Below are positions 49,620 to 58,997 of a DNA stretch of 64,000 nt, piece by piece. The stretch's first letter is position 1. Each line of letters opens with the position of its first letter. The notes under the pieces are model-generated. The model saw only the letters and a list, made by a program, of their open reading frames with translations. It did not search any database and was not told the origin of the DNA. The stretch spans positions 1 to 64,000 of the forward strand of contig JBHPGW010000004.1 of the NCBI GenBank assembly GCA_042569785.1, given 5' to 3'. Both the position numbers and the translations under genes were made by a program. This DNA comes from JBHPGW01 sp042569785 (lineage in GTDB: Bacteria; Planctomycetota; Phycisphaerae; Sedimentisphaerales; Anaerobacaceae).

Positions 49620-50495
49620 TCAATTATCATGAATCAATCTAAATTTCCCGCCGCTTCGTTTTGCTATCGACTCAAGCATCGTGCGGTCCTGACGTTGCGG
49701 CCAGAACCCGATCGTATTGATCTTTGTCGCTGAGCTCGGGCCTTTAAACAGCTTAGCTATTCTTTGGCTTTGGTTTGTCAACTCAAAACCGTCTGTGAGA
49801 AAATAAATGATACCGGCACCTTGGCCGCTGTTATCTCGAACCCGCATAGCTCTTTCCATGGCTGTTATCGCGTCACCCTGCCCGGCGGGCTTGACTTTAT
49901 CGGTAAAATTATAGGCTGCCGCCTTTGACCGCACAGTCGCACGAATCAGACTGCCTTTACCGGATTCAAACATTTTCCCGCTGCCGAAAAAGATTATATA
50001 AAAATATTGGTCCGGCTCAAGACTGGCGATCGAAGCCTTAAGTTTTTTTCTAACCCTTGTAAACAAGCCCTTCATACTGCCCGAACAATCCACAACGTAA
50101 CATATCTTACGCTCATCGGTCCAGCTGCCGAAGAATTCCACTGCTCTCGACGAAATATTATTTTCAGTGGTCAACGCCATATTTGCTCTCGAAGAGGCTG
50201 AAAGGTTCGGCAGACCCTCAATCTCGCTCGCCGGTTTGGTAAATATCGAACTTGATAATAATTGCTCATCTTCGACTGCTGCGGGGCGAAATCTTTTGAC
50301 TTTCGGCTTAGCGATTACGCCTGGCTTTTCGATCAGTTTCTTAACCTGGCTTATCGAGCCTAAGACCGTGACATTATCCGGAAGCTGAGACTGCGCCCGA
50401 GAGAATCTGGTAATACCGAATAGGCCAAAGACCACCAGGTGTATCACGGTAGAAACCAAAACAGCCCAAAATGTCACGCCGCCTCTAAAGCGCAA
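49620..50495 (-). CDS. TonB-type anchor fused to a von Willebrand A domain
   Basis: 291 residues. The N-terminus has one membrane helix with Ser15-x3-His19 (VSTVIHLVVFGLFGI), the spacing of the key Ser/His of TonB helices that contact ExbB/ExbD. A ~100-residue linker with Lys/Pro (KPGVIAKPKVKRFRP) leads to a VWA domain with the metal-site DxSxS at Asp136-Ser140 (VVDCSGSMKG) and later DGFELTN. The ExbB/ExbD genes follow within 4 bases. I infer an energy-coupled periplasmic VWA protein, not a known family to me. Confidence 0.8.
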   Translation of the reverse strand: MRFRGGVTFWAVLVSTVIHLVVFGLFGITRFSRAQSQLPDNVTVLGSISQVKKLIEKPGVIAKPKVKRFRPAAVEDEQLLSSSIFTKPASEIEGLPNLSASSRANMALTTENNISSRAVEFFGSWTDERKICYVVDCSGSMKGLFTRVRKKLKASIASLEPDQYFYIIFFGSGKMFESGKGSLIRATVRSKAAAYNFTDKVKPAGQGDAITAMERAMRVRDNSGQGAGIIYFLTDGFELTNQSQRIAKLFKGPSSATKINTIGFWPQRQDRTMLESIAKRSGGKFRLIHDN

Positions 50496-50525
50496 ACTAA
50501 ACCCTCCTGTGGCTTAGTAAATAAA

Positions 50526-51551
50526 TCAATCAACGATCCTGATCTGCGAAAGACCAGGTACCAGCATATTATAAACCTCCATTACTTCACCGTTGTGCAG
50601 ACGGATACAGCCACGAGAACTTGCCGTACCAATACTATTGGGCTCATTAGTACCGTGAAGACCAAAACCGCTCTGGCCTACGGCGTCATCTTCAATTCCC
50701 TTTAGCGCGATCCAGCAGGAACCTAAAGGGTAATCCTCATCATTGGGATAATACGTTCTGCCGGTTTCGGTATCGGTCCAAACAGGTTTTATTACTTTGC
50801 CATCCGGTTTAACAACCCAGAGCCCTGTCGGTGTTTGCCTGCTTTGTTTGCCCAGACCTATAGCAAAAGTTTTAACAAAAGTGTCCTTCTGAAGATATAT
50901 ATCCATTGTAAATGTTGAACGATGCACAATCGCATGGAACGGGCCGTTAACGATCTTGATTTTTTTGCCGGCTCTTAGTGACTCAGCGCGAGGCAGGTTA
51001 TTGATCGTGAGAAGAAATTCCCACGGCACTTTATACATCTTGGCGATATTACGAAGCTGATCTCCGGGCTGAACCAGATAACTGCCGCACAAACTGTCCT
51101 GCGGGAAGATATTTTTACTGAACAGCCAGTCCTGAGCCAATTGCCCGAGCTGGGCCTTAACGGTCCTGGATTGCTGGCGGTTTATATGCATCCCCAATAC
51201 ATCGTTGAGTATCATCCGAGCCTTTATGATCTTAGTGGGGGTTGTATTGATAAGCGATTGAGCTTCGGCGATAAGTTCGTCAGCCCTGGCGTTGGGGTCG
51301 GCCATGGGTTCAGGCTCTACCTTTATCGCAACAACAACTTTTTCTTCGATCGGCTCAGGGATTATCACAGGAGCTTCAACTGTTTCATCAGGATTAACAT
51401 CTATCGAAATTACACTATCATCTTGCTGGTCTGAATCCTTCTTAAGCCAAAATACCGCCAGAACAACGACCAACAATATAATAACCGTGAAAACGATCCC
51501 CCGCCTGCGTTTTCTTCTTCTGCTATACAACCCCGAAGAGTAACGAGCCAT
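50526..51551 (-). CDS. LysM-L,D-transpeptidase
   Basis: 341 residues. A basic N-terminus and one membrane helix (VFTVIILLVVVLAVFWL) lead to a Pro/Glu-rich linker, a LysM domain (YLVQPGDQLRNIAKMYKVPW near residues 159-178), and a YkuD catalytic domain with His299 in GLHGTNEP and Cys315 in SSRGCIRLHNGE. It makes 3-3 or lipoprotein crosslinks in peptidoglycan, and sits 30 bases upstream of the TonB-like VWA gene, giving an envelope cluster. Confidence 0.94.
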   Translation of the reverse strand: MARYSSGLYSRRRKRRRGIVFTVIILLVVVLAVFWLKKDSDQQDDSVISIDVNPDETVEAPVIIPEPIEEKVVVAIKVEPEPMADPNARADELIAEAQSLINTTPTKIIKARMILNDVLGMHINRQQSRTVKAQLGQLAQDWLFSKNIFPQDSLCGSYLVQPGDQLRNIAKMYKVPWEFLLTINNLPRAESLRAGKKIKIVNGPFHAIVHRSTFTMDIYLQKDTFVKTFAIGLGKQSRQTPTGLWVVKPDGKVIKPVWTDTETGRTYYPNDEDYPLGSCWIALKGIEDDAVGQSGFGLHGTNEPNSIGTASSRGCIRLHNGEVMEVYNMLVPGLSQIRIVD

Positions 51552-51577
51552 CCTGAATCTCCTTTGATCACTAAATA

Positions 51578-52156
51578 CTAAAATTTATCCATATTACAAT
51601 ACACTACTTCTTCGTCAGTAACAAGAAAATCTACTGACCTGTCGTGCTGTGAGATTGGCACCGAATCAACGATCTGCTGGCTGAACCCGAACCCGCACTT
51701 TGACGCCAGCAGCCTTCGATTGTCCAAAAATCTATCATAATACCCGCCTCCACGACCGAGACGATGCCCAGTTCGATCAAAACCAAGCCCTGGCGTAACC
51801 ACCAGATCGATCCTCTCGAACGTTACGGCCACATCGGAGATTGGGTTTCGCAAGCCGGCAGGATCGGTAGTAAGACCATCTTCGAGCGAATTTATCTCAA
51901 CCGCGATCATACGCCCTTTTTCCTGGCAGACTTTCGGCACCAAAACCGTTTTACCCTGCTGCCAGGCACTGACAATAGCCTCTGTGGTATCGATCTCGGC
52001 GGGCATCGACAGGAACATCATAATCGTATCAGCCTCCTGGAATTCGGTCAGCGATAACAAATTCTGACAGGCATAACTACTTTTTGCCTTTAGCTCTTCT
52101 CTGCTGAGCCCGGAAAGAAAACCACGTAATTTAGAACGCAACTGCTTTTTATCCAT
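51578..52156 (-). CDS. 5-formyltetrahydrofolate cyclo-ligase
   Basis: 192 residues from ATG 52156; a GTG at 52162 would overlap rarA. The enzyme converts 5-formyl-THF to 5,10-methenyl-THF with ATP. GHRLGRGGGYYDRFL (near residues 136-150) is the signature, VLVPKVC and the N-terminal KKQLRSKLRGFL are typical. It sits 2 bases behind rarA and links with the folate genes pabB/pabC and folC at other places in the window. Confidence 0.93.
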   Translation of the reverse strand: MDKKQLRSKLRGFLSGLSREELKAKSSYACQNLLSLTEFQEADTIMMFLSMPAEIDTTEAIVSAWQQGKTVLVPKVCQEKGRMIAVEINSLEDGLTTDPAGLRNPISDVAVTFERIDLVVTPGLGFDRTGHRLGRGGGYYDRFLDNRRLLASKCGFGFSQQIVDSVPISQHDRSVDFLVTDEEVVYCNMDKF

Positions 52157-52158
52157 AA

Positions 52159-53511
52159 TCACAAATCCATTGTCAACTGTTGTAACTTTTGCAAATAATG
52201 CTGAATATTTTTTTCCTGTCCCATGTCTTTCGGGCTATAATATTTTTTCTTCGCCGCCTTAGGCAGATATTCCTGCGGCACAAATCCACCCTGGAAATTA
52301 TGCGGATATTTATAATCAACTCCGAAGCCCGCCTTTTTGGCAGCGGCGTAATGACTGTCCTTCAAATGTTTCGGCACAGCTACGGTCTTTTGTGTTTTTA
52401 CATCTTCGACAGCCTTCCAGATCGCAGAGGCAGACGCGTTTGATTTCGGCGCACATGCAATATACAAAGCCGCTTGTGCCAGGGGTAGCTGCGCTTCGGG
52501 CAGGCCGACAAACTCACATATCTGCACAGCCGCCGCTGCCAGAACTGTCGCCATCGGGTCAGCGTTACCGACATCCTCAGCGGCAGTAACAGCGATCCTT
52601 CGGGCGATAAAGCGAATATCCTCACCGCCTGCCAGCATCCGTGCAAGCCAGTAAACCGTAGCGTCCGGGTCGCTGCCGCGCATACTCTTTTGCAATGCGC
52701 TGGCCAGATCGTAATGAGTATCGCCGGTGCCGTCGTAGCTGATCGTCTTTTGTTGTATCGACTCTTTGGCGAGTTCCAGATTAAATTTTACTCTTTCGCC
52801 CTGCTGTCGCGCCGCCTGCGATAACACCCCCACCTCAAGTGCTGTCAATGCCTTGCGTGCATCCCCGTCGCTCATCACCGCCAGAAAGTTCAACGCCTTT
52901 TCATCAGCATCGATATCATATTTACCCAGCCCGCGACGCTCGTCACTGATCGCTTTTTTAAGCAGGCCTACAATGTCCTCGGTATCAAGCAGTTCAAAAC
53001 GAAAGACCGTACTGCGCGAGATTAGAGGCGAATTCACCGAAAAATAAGGATTCTCAGTAGTAGCCCCGATCAGGATCAATATCCCCGATTCCACATCATC
53101 TAATAGTACATCCTGTTGAGCGCGGTTAAAGCGGTGTATCTCATCGATAAACAATACAGTCCTTTTCCCGCTACCCGCCAAAGAGTCCCGGGCACGAGAG
53201 ATTATCTCGCGAATATCCTTAACGCTCGCCGCCGGTGCGCTTAGATAATGGAACTGAGCCCTGGTATAATTAGCGATCACCATCGCAAGCGAAGTTTTGC
53301 CCACGCCGGGCGGACCGTAAAATATCACACTACTGAGCCTGTCAGCTTCGAGCATTCTCGTTAAAAGCTTATCAGGCCCAACGAAATGCCCCTGCCCGGC
53401 AAAATCTTCCAAGCTCGCCGGCCTCATACGAACAGCCAACGGTGCCGCGGCAGAAAGATTAGCCTCTTCCGATTGCCTGAAAAGTGTGTTATCGTCATTA
53501 CTCTTAAGCAT
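52159..53511 (-). CDS. rarA: Replication-associated recombination protein A (AAA+ ATPase)
   Basis: 450 residues from ATG 53511. RarA/MgsA acts at stalled replication forks. Walker A is YGPPGVGKTSLA (near residues 56-67), Walker B FIDEIHRFNRAQQD (near 108-121), and sensor region TTENPYFSVN; the C-terminal MgsA domain ends in YKYPHNFQGGFVPQEYLP. Upstream ATG/TTG codons at 53520 and 53529 exist, but a TATAAT at 53520-53525 on this strand looks like a -10 box covering them, so the transcript may be leaderless from 53511. Confidence 0.95.
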   Translation of the reverse strand: MLKSNDDNTLFRQSEEANLSAAAPLAVRMRPASLEDFAGQGHFVGPDKLLTRMLEADRLSSVIFYGPPGVGKTSLAMVIANYTRAQFHYLSAPAASVKDIREIISRARDSLAGSGKRTVLFIDEIHRFNRAQQDVLLDDVESGILILIGATTENPYFSVNSPLISRSTVFRFELLDTEDIVGLLKKAISDERRGLGKYDIDADEKALNFLAVMSDGDARKALTALEVGVLSQAARQQGERVKFNLELAKESIQQKTISYDGTGDTHYDLASALQKSMRGSDPDATVYWLARMLAGGEDIRFIARRIAVTAAEDVGNADPMATVLAAAAVQICEFVGLPEAQLPLAQAALYIACAPKSNASASAIWKAVEDVKTQKTVAVPKHLKDSHYAAAKKAGFGVDYKYPHNFQGGFVPQEYLPKAAKKKYYSPKDMGQEKNIQHYLQKLQQLTMDL

Positions 53512-53597
53512 TAGCACCATTATACGCAAAACACATCATGTTGTCGAAAACTTATTTCTTACAGATCATCCCAACAGACTCCTGACCGTGAGAGATG

Positions 53598-53638
53598 AAA
53601 AAAAAGCCGGATTCCCAAGAAAAAGCGGAATCCAGCTT
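53598..53638 (-). terminator. Terminator after the Cys-rich DUF1284-like gene
   Basis: On the minus strand AAGCTGGATTCC pairs with GGAATCCGGCTT around a GCTTTTTCTTG loop, followed by eight T residues. It lies ~115 bases after the stop codon of the gene at 53752-54888. Confidence 0.75.
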
Positions 53639-53751
53639 AGGAGGAGGGTGTGAAATGCATTCTATAATATAAGCGAACCCGAAACCGTAAATATTGAACA
53701 AAAAAATAAAATAATTTTAATTTTTTCATGCTATTGCGGCAAAAGGGATTC

Positions 53752-54888
53752 TTATTGCCGTTTTTTAGCTTTAGATACAGCAGGTTTTTTTGATATTAGG
53801 CCCTTTCTTCGAGCCTCTTCGATGACTGGGCTTTGGTAGTCGAGACATGGTGCCCACCACATAGCGGTGTCGGAACCGTCTCGCCAGCCGCAAATTTCTT
53901 TTAGCGTACCGATGCGTTCATATATTCTTTTATAAAGTTTTGCAGCCGGCATCGTAGCCCCTGGAGCTAAACCTAACCGCTCCAGAATCATAAGACCCCT
54001 TAGAGAATTTTTTATGTGCATTCCATAGCAGAGGTGTTCATCCGGATGGTAAATATTACAAGAATCGCAAGCCATACAGCAGCCTTCACAGATAGTTACC
54101 GGGATGTTGGGATTTTCTTCCATGCGTTTACGCAACTCGATCAGGTTGTCCTGTATTAATGGTTCTTTGATCTGCGCGGTACAAAGGATGCAGAGAAGAT
54201 GTTGAGGACGAATATAAAGATGTTCGGCCTTGTTGATGATGTTCCTGGCGGAATTTTTCTTTGCCTGTGCCATATCCTGTTTAGAACGAGGACGAATCAT
54301 AGCCCATAAACCAGAGGCCTCCATTTCTTCACCGAGTTGGGTTTGCTCCTGGAGATTAAACTTTGGGCCATTAGCTATTTTCTCGTAGTAGCCTTTTGTC
54401 GCATGAGGGCATTGCGGCCAGGTTTTCGATTTTTTCGAACCGGTCCTGCAGATACCATCAAGTGTGGGTTGTCTTTCAAAAAGAACCGAATACACAAAGT
54501 AAGCAGGTATTACGGTATTCGGTATGATTCCTAACACTCGGCAGACTTCAAGGTCCTTGCGTCGCCAAACATAATTGTCGCTGCGAGTTTTAAAATTCTT
54601 CGATAGCGGCTTCTTGCCTCGCTTTTCATATACATCAAAAAAATGGTTGCTGATGATATCGACATCCGCGGTGATCTTGAGTCCAACGTAGGGATAAGCC
54701 CACATTGCCTTGAGCAGGCGATCTATCGCACCTTTTCCGGGAGGCGGAGTTTTACAGCCGCCACGTCTACAGACCGCACAGATCAAATGATGCCCCGGTA
54801 TTTCAAGAACCTTTGCCTCCGGCCCGGAGAATTTATTACATCGCATGCGTTGTGATGCACGTTTCTTGTCACTCATAGCTGTTTTCAT
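53752..54888 (-). CDS. Cysteine-rich protein with two DUF1284-like halves
   Basis: 378 residues. Two parts begin alike: IPGHHLICAVCRRGGC (near residues 30-45) and IRPQHLLCILCTAQ (near 226-239), each followed by a helical region and, in the second, VTICEGCCMACDSC. Both resemble the DUF1284 pattern (RPHHLLC ... C..C). At least 14 Cys are visible; some probably bind metal or an Fe-S cluster. It shares a transcript direction with the CARDB and sialidase genes upstream, 20 bases after the former, so a role in that catabolic unit is likely. Function unknown. Confidence 0.65.
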   Translation of the reverse strand: MKTAMSDKKRASQRMRCNKFSGPEAKVLEIPGHHLICAVCRRGGCKTPPPGKGAIDRLLKAMWAYPYVGLKITADVDIISNHFFDVYEKRGKKPLSKNFKTRSDNYVWRRKDLEVCRVLGIIPNTVIPAYFVYSVLFERQPTLDGICRTGSKKSKTWPQCPHATKGYYEKIANGPKFNLQEQTQLGEEMEASGLWAMIRPRSKQDMAQAKKNSARNIINKAEHLYIRPQHLLCILCTAQIKEPLIQDNLIELRKRMEENPNIPVTICEGCCMACDSCNIYHPDEHLCYGMHIKNSLRGLMILERLGLAPGATMPAAKLYKRIYERIGTLKEICGWRDGSDTAMWWAPCLDYQSPVIEEARRKGLISKKPAVSKAKKRQ

Positions 54889-54908
54889 CCACTTTTATAT
54901 TTTTTTGA

Positions 54909-56432
54909 TTAAGGCACATAGTAAGTAGTCGTTTGCTTATGGTCGAGTACCGTACTGCCCGAGACAGGGCCAAGCTTTACCATCAGATCATAGCCGCCAC
55001 TTTGAGGTTTCCAGGGAGCTTCTATTCGCAATTGATTTTCCAGAAGGTTATTGCCGGCGGGCACCTTAGGAACCATAGTTGCTTTCAAAAGTTTACCGTC
55101 AACATAAATATTTACCGCTACTGGTCCGGAATCCATTCCCCCGATATTGCTAACTGCCGCGGTTATCAGATAGCTGCCGTCATCTTGTTTATTAACCCAA
55201 AGATTCCCAGGCAGAACAGTAACTAACGGCATAATAAAATAATCACGTAATAAACTCTCAATAAATTGATCATCTGCCACACTTGCTGTGCTGTGATAAA
55301 AGCCCAATCCGCGCATCTCAGGCCACTTACGACGAAGATGACGAACTATAGCCTCCATCTTTCCACGGTTAAAAGCACCTAACGAGCCCTTGTGAACGCC
55401 AGTATTAGTCAGATCAACCGAAGTGATGAACTGGGTGCCCTTTCCGGTGGGCACTAACAGATCGGCCTGCCATGCGGGAAGCATCCTTGCGTCGAGCGAG
55501 TTATAAATATTCTCACGACCAAGCTGCAAAGGCCCCCAGTAAAAGACATAGGACTCGGCTACTACCAGATCACAACGGCCCCGATACAAAGCCGTCTGTT
55601 CCGGGTAACTCGAACCTGAGTGCCATACATAGAAGAACTTATCGGGATGCTTTTCCTTAGCATTCTTCAAGCCCGCCATGAAGAGCTTATAATAGTCCAG
55701 GGTTGCCTGAGTCAGATAACCGCCGCACTCATCTATACCAATACCGTCATAATACTCTATATTTTTCTGAAGACCTTCGCTAATAGTATTGGCAGTGCCT
55801 CCTTCTGGAATCTTGGCACCCTTAAAGGCAAGAGCCTTAACACCTCTTTCTCGCCATTGCTCGACGTTAGACTGACCCGAACAACTCCAGATCGTTGCCC
55901 ACCGAAGATGTTTTTCGGAACCATACCACGGAAAATGAGGCTGACGACCATCAATAACCACCGGCAGCTCGATCGTCCCAACATTATTGTTTTCGTTGCT
56001 CTCTGCGATCTCGTTATTCGGGTCCAAAGTTGCTGTCACAAAATATTGACCATTGCTCAGAGCTTTCCACTCTACAAAGCCTGTAGCAGTTTTTTTGCTA
56101 TTACCAAGGCGAAACCGGCCTTTTCTCTTAGCTGGTACCCATTCAGTAGCGGTTGTTCCCTTTTTGTCGAGTTTGAGGCTTACCATTTTATTTATTACCT
56201 CACCGCCCGGCGTAGCAATACTGACATTAGCCTTGATCTTACCCGTAATTTCACCCTCGATCGTTGCCCGCACCGTAATTTTAACCGTTTGAGCCTCTGC
56301 AGGTATCAAAGGATTGGTAAACAATCCGCTTACGCTGTAATACTTGGTATCTATACTAAGATCACCCCCGTAAGCACTGCCCACAAGCACAAAAACAGCG
56401 ATAATCCCAACAATACGTCTCAGGCTAATCAT
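54909..56432 (-). CDS. Secreted CARDB-domain protein with glycosidase-like centre
   Basis: 507 residues with a signal peptide (IVGIIAVFVLVGSAYG). The N-terminal ~150 residues form a CARDB/APHP beta domain (NEIAESNENNNVGTIELPV is its typical end); the centre (near 165-390) looks like an alpha/beta-barrel (for instance YYDGIGIDECGGYL and KFFYVWHSGSS); a second CARDB domain follows at the C-terminus (NIGGMDSGPVAVNIYVDG). The acidic pair in IGIDECGG could be catalytic. It lies between the sialidase and the Cys-rich gene on one strand. A 74-base leader is shared with the sialidase gene. Confidence 0.75.
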   Translation of the reverse strand: MISLRRIVGIIAVFVLVGSAYGGDLSIDTKYYSVSGLFTNPLIPAEAQTVKITVRATIEGEITGKIKANVSIATPGGEVINKMVSLKLDKKGTTATEWVPAKRKGRFRLGNSKKTATGFVEWKALSNGQYFVTATLDPNNEIAESNENNNVGTIELPVVIDGRQPHFPWYGSEKHLRWATIWSCSGQSNVEQWRERGVKALAFKGAKIPEGGTANTISEGLQKNIEYYDGIGIDECGGYLTQATLDYYKLFMAGLKNAKEKHPDKFFYVWHSGSSYPEQTALYRGRCDLVVAESYVFYWGPLQLGRENIYNSLDARMLPAWQADLLVPTGKGTQFITSVDLTNTGVHKGSLGAFNRGKMEAIVRHLRRKWPEMRGLGFYHSTASVADDQFIESLLRDYFIMPLVTVLPGNLWVNKQDDGSYLITAAVSNIGGMDSGPVAVNIYVDGKLLKATMVPKVPAGNNLLENQLRIEAPWKPQSGGYDLMVKLGPVSGSTVLDHKQTTTYYVP

Positions 56433-56451
56433 AAATTTCTCCTTAAGATAA

Positions 56452-56525
56452 AAATTTATATTTACATCAGAACCCCACCCATTTTATAAAATACAATCCT
56501 GCATTACAAACAAAATCCTCCAGCT
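56452..56525 (-). promoter_or_regulatory. 74-base leader repeat, copy A (before the CARDB gene)
   Basis: About 68 of 74 bases match 58998-59071. It lies 20 bases before the start codon of the CARDB gene, with the ribosome site AAGGAG just downstream. A perfect palindrome ATTTTATAAAAT sits in both copies. It probably carries promoter or operator sequence. The remaining gap up to 56610 shows nothing else I can support. Confidence 0.65.
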
Positions 56526-56610
56526 AACCAAACAAAAGCACCCCTAACAGCTTATGTTAAGAACACTTTTTTCTTCGGTCACTTTGAGATCGGTTAGAAA
56601 GATTCTAATC

Positions 56611-58935
56611 TCACGGCCCAGTGGCAGTCGCAGGCGGCAGATCGGACAGTTCCAAAAACGTTCCGCGAATCCATGGGACGCCCATATTATGGTAGGGTGA
56701 CATACTCGCGTCAGCTGTGTCGTCGCTGTAATGGGCGACAAAAATGCGGCCGTCATCTAACTGTATCCAGCCCGAATACCCCTGGTCATGACCGCTTACA
56801 CTGGCATCGATCTCTATGATGTGATCCATCTGATACTCATCCGGGAAACCATCACGCGAAGCTACCCAGGAGTATTCCCGATGGCCGGTAGTCGGGTCGT
56901 CAAGTACTTCTTCGACCCGCTTCCAGATACTGTAGCCGGTAGTGTCAGGCGAGATGTGACGCAGATATACATCCGGCCCGGAACTCATAACATCACCTTC
57001 GGTAGTCCCGGATCCGCACTGCTCATTGCCAAAGGCCAATGAATAATAGCTCGTAAAAACACTTGTTTCAGTTGGATTAGAATTCTTGCTCTTAACCCGA
57101 TCATCTCCATAGTCACCGTCAAATTCCAATACGCCATCAACATAAAGCCGCATTCGCCCGACCTGGCTCATAATACGGTAAGTATGAAAAACTCCTGGCG
57201 TGACATCGACACGGACAGCCGGATCATGCGCCGTCACAATATGGTCGGGGAATATCCGAAGCTTACCTGCAAAAGGCACCGACAACGTTGCGGCATAACC
57301 ATCGTTGCGAAGGACTTTAACTTCAGCAGTGACGTCAACAACACAGCCGCCGGTATCGGGCGGTCGCATGTTATACATTGTGAACTGGCCTCGACGGCCA
57401 TCGTTGTCAATGTGCAAGGCGCCGTCTTTTAAGCCTACACTTTCATGGTCATTGAAGTGGCCGGCCGAAATTTGGAACCCGGTCATGTCATTCGGGTCGC
57501 CGACCCAGCCCCACAAAGCTGCCCTGCCGATACCCGAACGATATGTCACCAGAGCCCTTCCGTCACTTAGTAAACCAGCGCACGTTCTGCCTGAAACCTG
57601 GAACGGCGATTCGAACCAATCCCACGTAAGGCCCTTGTCGCTGGAAAAAGCTCTTACAGAAGGCATATTGTCACCTCGCGAGCCGCGTGTGAATATCAAC
57701 AACCTGCCGTCGAGCAATTCAACGATACTGGATTCGTCGGTACCATGTGGCTGATATGCCGCCTTAAGATCCGACCAGAATGCCCACGATTGACCGCGGT
57801 CGGTCGAGCGGAATATCTCCACCCAGATAGGAATCGGGCCCTCATAATCGACCCTTGAATTAGCGATCAGCCATGAGCCGTCAGACAATTCCGTGATCCT
57901 GCTCGGACAACTCGAAGCTGTCCCGCCCGCGACGGCCACGTTAAGCTTTCGCTCATTTGTCCAGGTGTTGCCTCCATCGGTACTGTCAAAGAAAACAACT
58001 CCACAATCACTGCACTTGGCGCCGCCCCAGTCATCGAGCATAACCAATGAACCATCACTTAGCCTGCGAAGTCTCGGCACATGTCCGCCAAAATTAGTTG
58101 GTGTCGCAACAGGCGGCGTCCATGTCTGTCCAAGGTCGTAGCTGTGGCTTATCGAGCTGCTACGTGCCGTGCCGCCTGTATGGGAGCTGTTACGCCACAC
58201 ACAGACAAGATGATTCGGCCCGGCCTGGGCAACATCTGGAAAACCGGCGTGGAACCCTTCCTCTCTGAATATCGTGACATGCTTACCGGGTTTGCGCCAG
58301 GTGGACCGCATCGAGCGGAACTCAAAGCCGGCGCCTGGCAAAACAACCTTGTCTGCCTTGGCTAACGGATGTGGACGAACCTGCTCGCCTTGAGCCCATT
58401 GGCTGCCGCGAACCATCACACTATCAATTACACTGGCGGGGTAATCTTCTGTAATCTCCACGTGATTTATACTCGTAACCGGATTGATCAACGGCTTATT
58501 CTCAGCCAACATAAACCAGTCATCGTCACCACGCCCGCTAACCCAGATCGTCATCTTACCGGCGTTCATATCCAGCTTGATCTTGAAATCGTAAGGCGTA
58601 TCAGGCCGCATAAATGGGCCGAAATAATTTATACTGCCATCACTTGCCCAGCCAGTCATTTTCGCGGTACCGTCTGCTCGATTGTCATCACCCAAGCCAA
58701 AACGAACCGCCGGCACAAACACATCGCCGGTTTTCTCGCCTACTGAAACGACCTGCGGATATTTCGGCAGGTTCCCTGCTATCGGATTAACAGAGCCCAT
58801 CTCAAAAGTAGCATAGACATACGCAACGTCTTTTACCGGCTCTATCTGCTCGGTCCTCAAAAGTGCCTTATCCAACTTATTACACCCCAAAGATGTAAAC
58901 AAAACCAACACAGTGACAAGAATTACCTTTTTCAT
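56611..58935 (-). CDS. BNR-repeat sialidase-like lipoprotein with LamG-like end
   Basis: 774 residues. The lipoprotein signal ends in FTSLGC (Cys18). An N-terminal ~170-residue beta domain is followed by a six-bladed sialidase-type propeller with Asp boxes: SYDLGQTW, STDGGNTW, STDRGQSW, SSDKGLTW. The C-terminal ~230 residues contain a LamG-like carbohydrate-binding fold (YRIMSQVGRMRLYVDGVLEF) and a closing part of propeller type (GYSGWIQLDDGRIFVAHYSD). The natural sugar target (sialic acid or another acidic sugar) is not determined. The same leader repeat stands in front of it. Confidence 0.88.
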   Translation of the reverse strand: MKKVILVTVLVLFTSLGCNKLDKALLRTEQIEPVKDVAYVYATFEMGSVNPIAGNLPKYPQVVSVGEKTGDVFVPAVRFGLGDDNRADGTAKMTGWASDGSINYFGPFMRPDTPYDFKIKLDMNAGKMTIWVSGRGDDDWFMLAENKPLINPVTSINHVEITEDYPASVIDSVMVRGSQWAQGEQVRPHPLAKADKVVLPGAGFEFRSMRSTWRKPGKHVTIFREEGFHAGFPDVAQAGPNHLVCVWRNSSHTGGTARSSSISHSYDLGQTWTPPVATPTNFGGHVPRLRRLSDGSLVMLDDWGGAKCSDCGVVFFDSTDGGNTWTNERKLNVAVAGGTASSCPSRITELSDGSWLIANSRVDYEGPIPIWVEIFRSTDRGQSWAFWSDLKAAYQPHGTDESSIVELLDGRLLIFTRGSRGDNMPSVRAFSSDKGLTWDWFESPFQVSGRTCAGLLSDGRALVTYRSGIGRAALWGWVGDPNDMTGFQISAGHFNDHESVGLKDGALHIDNDGRRGQFTMYNMRPPDTGGCVVDVTAEVKVLRNDGYAATLSVPFAGKLRIFPDHIVTAHDPAVRVDVTPGVFHTYRIMSQVGRMRLYVDGVLEFDGDYGDDRVKSKNSNPTETSVFTSYYSLAFGNEQCGSGTTEGDVMSSGPDVYLRHISPDTTGYSIWKRVEEVLDDPTTGHREYSWVASRDGFPDEYQMDHIIEIDASVSGHDQGYSGWIQLDDGRIFVAHYSDDTADASMSPYHNMGVPWIRGTFLELSDLPPATATGP

Positions 58936-58997
58936 TTTATTCCCTTTATCATTTTAAACGGACATTTCCCATAGTTAGATACTTAGCCCCAGCGTCA

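Noticed and set aside
57305..57754. Plus-strand frames within the sialidase gene and similar frames inside other genes
   Set aside because: They are antisense shadows of a well-supported gene with clear Asp boxes; no start signal or family similarity of their own.
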